From contig JBBQKF010000128.1 of NCBI GenBank assembly GCA_038326615.1, forward strand, positions 1-6,953: a DNA stretch of 6,953 nucleotides, written 5' to 3'. Made by a program: the position numbers and the translations under genes. Below are positions 1-4,705 of the stretch, piece after piece. How positions within the stretch are numbered: position 1 is the stretch's first letter; each line of letters starts with the position of its first letter. The DNA comes from JBBQKF01 sp038326615 (GTDB lineage Bacteria > Bacillota > Clostridia > Saccharofermentanales > UBA5734). The notes under the pieces are model-generated. The model searched no databases. It was not told the origin of the DNA and saw nothing but the letters and a program-made list of their open reading frames with translations.

Positions 1-77
1 ATTTTATATCTCACGCGAACAGGAACCCATAGTGATTTGTTCTGAGGATTAAAGATCAACTTGTCTGTGGCAACAAT

Positions 78-1064
78 ATGGCAACAAAAAATCGGATAGT
101 CCATAAATTATGGATAATTCAAATAATAAAGATACCTACTGTGTATAGCAACAAATTAAAGATTCCAAAGCCCATAGCTCAGGGGGAACACGAACGAGCT
201 GAATATGGTAAAGGATTAATTAAATATCTTTCGAAAGCACTTACAACCGAATTTGGAAAAGGCTTTACGATTACAAATATAAAATATATGCGTCAATTTT
301 ATTTGACTTTCAAAAATCGCCACACACTGTGTGACCAATTAAGTTGGTCACATTATCGTTTACTAATGAGAATTGATAATGACGAACGCAGAGACTTTTA
401 TTTAAAGGAATGTGCTGAAAGTAATTGGAGTGTTCGACAAATAGAGAGACAAATCAACTCCTTTTTTTATGAACGGTTGATTGCAACACAGGAAAGTGAA
501 AAAATGGCAGTCAGAAATGAAATACAGCTTATTGAACCTCTGATTAATCCGAAATATATCCTTAAAGACCCTTACATATTGGAGTTTTTGGATTTGAAGG
601 AAAACAAGTCGTATTTTGAGAAAGATATTGAGCAAGGACTTATTGATAATATTCAGGAGTTTTTACTTGAGCTCGGGAAAGGATTTTCATTTGTAGCAAG
701 ACAAAAAAGAATTACTATTGACGGTGATCATTTTTATATCGACTTAGTATTTTATAACTACATACTTAAATGTTTTGTCTTAATCAATTTGAAGACCGGA
801 AAACTTACTCATCAGGACATTGGACAAATTGATTTTTATGTCAGGTATTTTGAAAAAGAAATAAAAAGTGAAGGGGACAATTCAACAATCGGAATTGTGC
901 TATGTTCAGACAAAAATGATACGATGGTAAAATATTCCGTTCTCGAAGAAAATGCTAATCTTTTTGCTTCAAAATACATGATGTATATTCCAAGTGAGGA
1001 AGAACTGAAAAAGGAAATTACAAGAGAAAGAAAATTAATTGAGCAAAATTTACTCAATGATTAG
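78..1064 (+). CDS. DUF1016/YhcG-family PD-(D/E)XK nuclease, probably degenerate
   Basis: Members of this family have an N-terminal helical DUF1016 domain and a C-terminal PD-(D/E)XK nuclease fold, and are often found near restriction and mobile genes. Residues about 38-137 match the N-terminal domain (AEYGKGLIKYLSK, YMRQFYLTF, LSWSHYRLLMRID, NWSVRQIERQINSFFYERL). Residues about 155-300 match the nuclease domain. The catalytic core can be read as Asp222 (FYIDLVFY), then Asn237-Leu-Lys239, then Gln250 (DIGQIDFYV). Position 237 is normally Asp or Glu, so cleavage may be lost. The first ~25 residues do not resemble the family, and the usual N-terminal helix before the GEHERAEYG segment seems shortened. 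No good Shine-Dalgarno precedes the ATG at 78. Bases 1-77 hold no gene I can support. The family call is firm; function is doubtful. Confidence 0.85.
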   Translation: MATKNRIVHKLWIIQIIKIPTVYSNKLKIPKPIAQGEHERAEYGKGLIKYLSKALTTEFGKGFTITNIKYMRQFYLTFKNRHTLCDQLSWSHYRLLMRIDNDERRDFYLKECAESNWSVRQIERQINSFFYERLIATQESEKMAVRNEIQLIEPLINPKYILKDPYILEFLDLKENKSYFEKDIEQGLIDNIQEFLLELGKGFSFVARQKRITIDGDHFYIDLVFYNYILKCFVLINLKTGKLTHQDIGQIDFYVRYFEKEIKSEGDNSTIGIVLCSDKNDTMVKYSVLEENANLFASKYMMYIPSEEELKKEITRERKLIEQNLLND

Positions 1065-1221
1065 AGCGTAATGCATACAAATCCGGGAAGAGTTCGTCAT
1101 ATTATTTCACTCGGTCGATTCGTAAATATTTTTCTCTTAAATACCACGCTTGCTCACTGCTGATTGCATTACCTACCTCGGCCGTGTTAATTTCGCTTTG
1201 CAATTCACAGAAGTCACAGTC
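1063..1221 (-). pseudogene. Unrecognised minus-strand coding relic with an internal stop
   Basis: Read on the minus strand from 1221 down to 1063, one frame gives protein-like sequence: CDFCELQSEINTAEVG, then ISSEQAWYLREKYLRIDRVK, then a TAA at 1104-1102, then YDELFPDLYALR in the same frame. A TGA at 1224-1222 closes it upstream and no start codon or ribosome binding site is visible. The amphipathic, charged composition with W, Y and F at intervals looks like former protein rather than random AT-rich DNA. The low end overlaps the last two bases of the nuclease gene on the other strand. I do not recognise the family. It is most simply an internal piece of a deleted gene. Confidence 0.35.
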
Positions 1222-1424
1222 TCAACAAACTGATTTTTAGCAGTTCATAGGTAAAAAAACACAAATGAATAGAGAATTTGAATTATTGGGGAGGGGAGAG
1301 GTGTATCAATTATCGAAAAAACAAGTGCAATTTCGAAGAAAAATGAAATAACTGTTGTTATTGATTAGATAAAACATTAAAATATTAAGCAGAAGCTAAA
1401 GTGCTGCCTACAAATAACAAATGT
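1222..1424. other. Gene-free stretch with an orphan purine-rich RBS-like run
   Basis: No intact gene is visible here. The purine-rich run GGGGAGGGGAGAGG at 1288-1301 looks like a strong ribosome binding site but has no well-placed ATG after it. Just beyond, 1300-1368 on the plus strand reads GVSIIEKTSAISKKNEITVV before a TAG. This faintly resembles the N-terminal tail of Firmicute serine recombinases just before their catalytic domain, but no catalytic residues follow. A 28-codon ATG frame at 1265 also crosses this site and has no recognisable content. Confidence 0.2.
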
Positions 1425-1454
1425 AAGAGCAGGTATAAAACATCTGCTCTTTTG
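1425..1454 (+). terminator. Rho-independent terminator-like hairpin
   Basis: AAGAGCAG at 1425-1432 pairs exactly with CTGCTCTT at 1444-1451. The stem extends inward by a G-T and a T-A pair around a loop of about 7 nt, and a short T run follows (TTTTG). It has the shape of an intrinsic terminator for plus-strand transcription, though the U-tract is short. No intact gene ends directly before it, so it may have belonged to a deleted gene. Confidence 0.55.
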
Positions 1455-1550
1455 TATGCCCGAAAAATGTCGACTTCATATAACCAATAGTATAAGATGA
1501 AATAAATCAAGGAATCACCTTATTTGATTTTTATCTTTAAGATGAAATTT

Positions 1551-1593
1551 AAACAGCTCAAGATTCCTTTTATTAAGTACTCTTGAGCTGTTT
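1551..1593. repeat. Perfect 13-bp inverted repeat, hairpin-forming
   Basis: AAACAGCTCAAGA at 1551-1563 is the exact reverse complement of TCTTGAGCTGTTT at 1581-1593, with a 17-nt loop. The right arm ends in TTTT and the left arm follows A-rich DNA, so it could act as a weak terminator on either strand. A second possible pairing, AAGGAATC (1509-1516) with GATTCCTT (1562-1569), shares two bases with the left arm. The right arm abuts the start of the RhuM fragment, so this may mark an insertion or deletion boundary. Confidence 0.55.
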
Positions 1594-1877
1594 TGGGTTC
1601 GCTCGGTATGGACAAGGTTAATAATGATCGAGCAGTGCGTTTTCGGAAATGGGCAGGTCAAATCGTCAAGGATTATACCATTCAAGGGTGGATAATGGAC
1701 GTTGATCGGCTGAAAAAAGGACATATGTTCACAGACGAGTATTTTGACCGCCAACTACAATACATTAGGGAAATTCGCCTGCCGGAGCGCAAATTCTATC
1801 GAAAATGTACTGTCAGGCGATCTTGCTACGCTTTTAAGGAAAATTCAAAATGCTGTTGTATTTTACGAATAATATAG
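1593..1877 (+). pseudogene. RhuM-family protein fragment (both ends missing)
   Basis: RhuM-family proteins were named from a Salmonella pathogenicity island and are common on clostridial mobile regions; their biochemical role is unclear. Codons from about 1602 to 1799 match an internal part of the family: NNDRAVRFRKWA, IVKDYTIQGWIMDVDRLKKG, HMFTDEYFDRQL, REIRLPERKFY. The family normally runs to about 300 residues or more. Here both the N-terminal and the large C-terminal portions are absent. The ATG-like start at 1593 is a TTG inside the right arm of a hairpin, so it is not a credible start. After residue 69 the match stops and the frame becomes Cys/Arg-rich. A different frame (ending in the TAA at 1868-1870) reads LSGDLATLLRKIQNAVVFYE, which may be the tail of another deleted gene. 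The fragment ends inside the promoter region of the toxin-antitoxin operon. Confidence 0.7.
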
Positions 1878-1884
1878 GTATAAT
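1856..1884 (+). promoter_or_regulatory. Sigma-A-type promoter of the toxin-antitoxin operon
   Basis: TTGTAT at 1856-1861 and TATAAT at 1879-1884 are separated by exactly 17 bp, 36 bp ahead of the antitoxin ATG. A 7-bp inverted repeat, TGCTGTT at 1851-1857 and AACAGCA at 1888-1894, brackets the promoter and could be an operator for autoregulation by the antitoxin, as is usual in these operons. The operator role is inferred. Confidence 0.65.
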
Positions 1885-1920
1885 AATAACAGCAACAATA
1901 AATTTTGAGGAGAGATTATT

Positions 1921-2175
1921 ATGCCAAATATTAAACCGGTATCTGATTTGAGAAACTACAACGAGGTTTTAAGAGATATTGCAGTGGGCGAGCCTGTTTT
2001 TCTAACGAAAAACGGTCGTGGTCGTTATGCAATCATGGATATTGATGATTATGAAAAGACACAAGCAAAAATTCACTTGATGAGCGAGCTAGCTAAAGGT
2101 GAAAAATCCGGCAGAGAAAAAGGATGGCTTAGTGTAGAAGAAGTGGAAAGAAATTTAGGTGCCCAGAATGGCTAA
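1921..2175 (+). CDS. Type II antitoxin, Phd/YefM family
   Basis: This 84-residue protein is the DNA-binding antitoxin of a type II pair. It should neutralise the toxin encoded just downstream and repress its own operon. The N-terminal half has the Phd/YefM signature: IKPVSDLRNYNEVLRDIAVGE, a short turn, then PVFLTKNGRGRYAIMDIDDYE. The C-terminal third (about residues 49-84) is charged and helical, typical of the toxin-wrapping segment. The ATG at 1921 is supported by GAGGAGA at 1907-1913, 7 nt upstream. The stop overlaps the toxin start by 8 bp, which suggests translational coupling. Length and motifs look complete, with no sign of damage. A RelB-like name would be equally acceptable; no specific symbol can be assigned from sequence alone. 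Confidence 0.88.
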   Translation: MPNIKPVSDLRNYNEVLRDIAVGEPVFLTKNGRGRYAIMDIDDYEKTQAKIHLMSELAKGEKSGREKGWLSVEEVERNLGAQNG

Positions 2176-2506
2176 ATTGCAGATATCTCCATCTGCTAAT
2201 GGTGATTTATTATCTATTAGGGAATATATAACAAAGGATTTGGATAATCCAAAAGCTGCGGATAATACAGTTGGTAAAATTATTAAAAGAATAAAAATAC
2301 TTGTTGACTTTCCCTTGTCCGGAGCTCCGCTTGAAAGCATTATTGATTTTTCAAACGATTATAGATTTGTTGTCAGCGGCAATTTTATATCTTTTTACCG
2401 CTACATAGATGACACGATTTTTGTTGACAGAGTGTTGTATGGGGGCAGAGATTTTGTTAAAATTTTGTTTGGGGGTTTGTCTGAACAACCAACAGAAGAA
2501 AATTAA
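2168..2506 (+). CDS. Type II toxin, RelE/ParE family
   Basis: The product (112 residues from the ATG at 2168) belongs to the RelE/ParE superfamily: RelE members cut mRNA on the ribosome, ParE members inhibit gyrase. The family pattern is visible: KLQISPSANGDLLSIREYI at the N-terminus, a helical hairpin with an LVDFPLSGAPLE turn at about residues 43-54, then the conserved C-terminal strands with YRFVVSGNFISFYRY, DTIFVDRVLYGGRDFVKILF. ATG 2168 is preferred over the GTG at 2159 because AGGTG (2157-2161) sits 6 nt ahead and because it gives the usual short overlap with the antitoxin stop. The gene is full length. I cannot tell RelE from ParE activity; the YRF...RVLYGGRD tail is common to many clostridial members of both. 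Confidence 0.87.
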   Translation: MAKLQISPSANGDLLSIREYITKDLDNPKAADNTVGKIIKRIKILVDFPLSGAPLESIIDFSNDYRFVVSGNFISFYRYIDDTIFVDRVLYGGRDFVKILFGGLSEQPTEEN

Positions 2507-2545
2507 TTTTACGAATCATTTTAATAAGTTAATTGACAATACGAA

Positions 2546-2574
2546 TTGATTTTCCTCCAAACATCGATTATAAT
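2546..2574 (+). promoter_or_regulatory. Sigma-A-type promoter for the lipoprotein-like gene
   Basis: TTGATT at 2546-2551 and TATAAT at 2569-2574 are 17 bp apart, just beyond the toxin stop. A TTGACA at 2533-2538 lies 30 bp from the -10 box, too far to be its partner. Transcription would give a leader of about 100 nt before the first ATG at 2681. Confidence 0.55.
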
Positions 2575-2599
2575 AAATTTAGTAACAAACCGCTTTTTA

Positions 2600-2656
2600 C
2601 TATTCTGTATAGAATAGCATCAGAGCAAGTTATCATTTTGATAACATTTTGATAAC
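2600..2656. repeat. Leader palindrome plus tandem 11-bp repeats (operator-like)
   Basis: CTATTCT-GTAT-AGAATAG at 2600-2617 is an 18-bp palindrome with only the centre unpaired. Further on, GTTATCA (2629-2635) is inverted against TGATAAC (2639-2645), and ATTTTGATAAC occurs twice in direct tandem (2635-2645 and 2646-2656). That gives three GTTATCA half-sites in 28 bp. They lie between the promoter and the first start codon, where repressor sites or an mRNA structure would act. Binding is inferred. Confidence 0.5.
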
Positions 2657-2680
2657 AGTCCATCGTATAGGGTGGATAAT

Positions 2681-2740
2681 ATGGATACATCAAATAATCA
2701 AAAGAATACAGTATCATATCAGCTAAACAAAACTGTTTAA
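2681..2740 (+). CDS. Possible 19-residue ORF or gene remnant
   Basis: ATG at 2681 opens a 19-codon frame (MDTSNNQKNTVSYQLNKTV) and is preceded by GGGTGG 5 nt upstream, the best ribosome binding site in this leader. The peptide is polar, with no signal or motif. It may be a small leader ORF, or the surviving start of the gene whose body follows at 2757 in another frame, with the material between lost. I cannot decide between these. Confidence 0.3.
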   Translation: MDTSNNQKNTVSYQLNKTV

Positions 2741-2756
2741 TTTATGATGCTGGCCA

Positions 2757-3359
2757 TTGAGTTCCTGTAATGCAGGCAAATCTAATATTTCCGGCATTTC
2801 TAATATTTCCAGCAATTCTAATATTTCCAGCAATTCTAATATTTCAAGTAATGCTAATAATTCAAGCAACCCTCGAATAACTGAATCCCCTATTGATACG
2901 TCAAATATAACATTATATGAAAGATCTTATGCTATAGCAACAGATGAGCAAAAGAGACAATTGGAGATAATCAATGATGATAAAAGCATGGATCTCCCAG
3001 GTCAGTGGACTAGAAGGATTATGATTGTCATGAATGATTTACCTGCTGATACTCCGGTATTAACAATGTCGTTGATTGAATCAATTTGTAGGTCTAATAA
3101 AGTAATCGAAGCTTATAATGCGGGTGATATCTTTGAATATACTATCAATGCTGAACTCAATAAATATGCAGGTGCTCCAGATTGGGAAGGTGGGAGTGGT
3201 ATATATAGATGCATCTATTTTCTAAATGCTGAAAAGAGTATGAGTGTTATGATATATTTTAATTCAATCTACTTTGTGAAATTGCAACCTGACGGCAGTA
3301 CTATCAGCGTCAGTCTAATGAAATACGATCAGCCATTTTCGTCATTAATCTCAGACTGA
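2757..3359 (+). pseudogene. Ser/Asn-repeat lipoprotein-like protein lacking its signal peptide
   Basis: The 200-codon frame begins at a TTG with no ribosome binding site and no ATG until about residue 77. Its first residues, LSSCNAGKSN, look like a lipobox (L-S-S-C) followed by the polar linker of an exported Firmicute lipoprotein. The positively charged and hydrophobic signal segment that should precede it is missing: a TGA lies in frame at 2745-2747. The +1 frame just upstream reads MMLA, which would continue neatly into LSSC if one base (near 2756) were removed. Residues 9-38 are a Ser/Asn repeat. The remaining ~160 residues look like a folded domain (QWTRRIMIVMND, WEGGSGIYRCIYFLNAEKS, YFVKLQPDGSTISVSL) with no family I recognise. 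It may be a pseudogene, or an intact gene disrupted by a sequencing indel. Confidence 0.55.
2781..2870 (+). repeat. Five tandem 18-bp repeats encoding SNISSN units
   Basis: Five in-register units at 2781, 2799, 2817, 2835 and 2853 follow TCTAATATTTCCAGCAAT. Units 2 and 3 are identical, unit 1 has GGCATT at its end, unit 4 has two changes and unit 5 is the most diverged. They encode SNISGI, SNISSN, SNISSN, SNISSN and ANNSSN. Because the unit is a multiple of three, gain or loss of copies would alter only linker length, not frame. Confidence 0.9.
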
Positions 3360-3434
3360 GGTATCATAAAAGGTTCTGTTTCAAAAATACTTTTCATCTC
3401 GCTTTTATAGAAATCCTCTGATAAATTAAAACAA

Positions 3435-3790
3435 ATGGCTATCGCGTTTACTCGGAAACTGCTATTGGTCGAAAAGCTCAAAGTTTATCAACTTACCATT
3501 ATAAAGAAGTGTCAGTATTTGAGTGCAGACAAGAGATATGATGATGGGAAAATCACAAAGAAGTTATGAAAGGAACCTACAACATCATTCCGATTATATA
3601 TAAACGAAGTACGTGGAAGACACAAACTGAAAACCAGGAATGGGATATTAAAATGTTTATTACAATGAGAAGAGAGAAGTTTTCTTACATTATTCTGAAA
3701 AATATTCCAGAGAACCATGAATGATAATGGTATTAAAAAACAGGGACTTTATCAGAAAAAATGTCTGGAAAAAGTCTAAGAGTTCGTGAT
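3435..3790 (+). pseudogene. DDE transposase relic split across three reading frames
   Basis: Three successive frames together resemble the C-terminal part of an IS4/IS1182-type DDE transposase. Frame one (3435-3569) gives LLVEKLKVYQLTIIKKC then QYLSADKRYDDGKITKKL, close to the family's second-Asp motif ADKGYD. Frame two (ATG 3566) takes over with NIIPIIYKRSTWKT, which fits the segment after that motif (usually IKPIIDIRNxWKD). Frame three, from about 3651, reads NVYYNEKREVFLHY, like the family's YYNEKGEVFCYYP, then a stop, then a weak tail to about 3790. Each switch implies an indel, so no functional protein can result. No terminal inverted repeats were found, and the first and last catalytic acids are outside the preserved part. 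The first codons of an upstream in-frame start of the next gene (3761) lie in this relic, supporting a later start there. IS family assignment is tentative. Confidence 0.55.
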
Positions 3791-3795
3791 ATGAA

Positions 3796-3801
3796 AAGGG
3801 G
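3796..3801 (+). promoter_or_regulatory. Ribosome binding site that fixes the start at 3809
   Basis: AAGGGG at 3796-3801 lies 7 nt before the ATG at 3809. The upstream in-frame ATG at 3761 has no such site and falls in transposase-relic sequence. Confidence 0.7.
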
Positions 3802-3808
3802 TGCTGAA

Positions 3809-4543
3809 ATGATAAAAAAAGGTAAAAGTATGTTGTTTAAAATTGTTATATTTTCGTGTATTCTCCTTGTTTCTGGATTTGTTTTTTTAGTTATTACTTT
3901 TTTTGTTGGCAACCCTATTTCTAGTATTGCTGCAAAAAACAGGGTTCAGCGGTATATTCAAGATGTATATTCTCCAGATGGCATAGTTGAAAAATCTTAC
4001 TACTCTGCTAAGAATGGATATTACGTAGTTCAAACAAAAATCGATAATGAAAAAATTAATTTTAAATATTCTTCCAATTTTATTACAGATGAAAAAGTAG
4101 AGGCTTATTATCAAAAACGCTTCGATAATGATTATATTGTAGCCTGCCAAGCTTTAATGGAAAATACCCATTTAGAATTTCCTGCAAATATCTTCGTTTT
4201 GACTTCCGTAATTACTGATGATGATTATAATTCCAATATTGAAAAATTGCATGTCCAACAAAAGATGTACTTAATGGGAATTAGAAATTACGATAAAGTG
4301 ATTTCAGAAAATGACAGCAATAATATGGCAAGCAAAATAGCAAGTCAATTGTTGGACAAATTAGGTGATCAATATAATTTCAAGTCAATTCAAATGAATT
4401 ATGTGGACAAATTTGGAGCATATGAAATTGTTATTAACAACAAAGCACTTACTCTTGATCAACTTTCAAAACATACAATAAAGCTGGATGTTGACAACAT
4501 TGGGGAAGAAGAAAAAGTATTTATTGAAAAATTAAACAAATGA
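3809..4543 (+). CDS. Single-pass membrane-anchored protein, YfjL-like (tentative)
   Basis: From the ATG at 3809 the product is 244 residues. It has a short Lys-rich cytoplasmic start (MIKKGKSMLFK) and one hydrophobic segment at about residues 9-33, followed by GNPISSIAAKNRVQRYIQDVYS. This arrangement, a membrane anchor followed by GNPIS and a helix leading to a beta-rich domain with a GYYVVQTKI strand, is reminiscent of Bacillus YfjL-like and DUF3139-type proteins, whose function is unknown. There is no lipobox and no cleavage site that I trust, so most of the protein should sit outside the membrane, anchored by its N-terminus. The remainder is charged, without catalytic motifs or cysteine pairs. 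It is full length with a good ribosome binding site and appears functional. No partner gene is adjacent: the relic lies upstream and mcrC converges from downstream. The family call is from pattern memory only. Confidence 0.7.
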   Translation: MIKKGKSMLFKIVIFSCILLVSGFVFLVITFFVGNPISSIAAKNRVQRYIQDVYSPDGIVEKSYYSAKNGYYVVQTKIDNEKINFKYSSNFITDEKVEAYYQKRFDNDYIVACQALMENTHLEFPANIFVLTSVITDDDYNSNIEKLHVQQKMYLMGIRNYDKVISENDSNNMASKIASQLLDKLGDQYNFKSIQMNYVDKFGAYEIVINNKALTLDQLSKHTIKLDVDNIGEEEKVFIEKLNK

Positions 4544-4705
4544 TAAATTCGTATATCCGAAACCCCGCATGTTGATTGCGTAGTTCCCGGAAGCCCTTAT
4601 ATTATTTATATATTTGTAAGATGATGCCGATCACGCGGCGGTCAACATACCCTGCACAATTATCCTCAGAAGAATAATTAAAAAGTATAGGTAAAATTAA
4701 AAGGT

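Noticed and set aside
2..52. Plus-strand frame FYISREQEPIVICSED ending in TAA, possibly the tail of an upstream gene
   Set aside because: Only 16 residues at the window edge with no recognisable motif; cannot be told from chance.
1515..1754. 79-residue minus-strand frame
   Set aside because: It is antisense to the RhuM fragment, whose sense frame carries clear family motifs.
2533..2574. Promoter using TTGACA at 2533
   Set aside because: Spacing to the TATAAT at 2569 is 30 bp; TTGATT at 2546 gives the normal 17 bp.
2781..2870. Tandem repeats as a CRISPR array
   Set aside because: Units are contiguous 18-mers without spacers and lie in frame inside a coding sequence.
3435..3779. Chain of overlapping small genes (44, 52 and 20 residues) as a novel coupled operon
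   Set aside because: The combined frames resemble successive parts of one transposase, and none of the small frames has a good ribosome binding site.
3887..4150. 87-residue minus-strand hydrophobic frame
   Set aside because: It is antisense to the membrane anchor and start of the 3809 gene, which has a proper ribosome binding site.
4658..4679. Hairpin AATTATCC/GAATAATT after mcrC as a terminator
   Set aside because: The stem is short and AT-rich and no T run follows on the minus strand.
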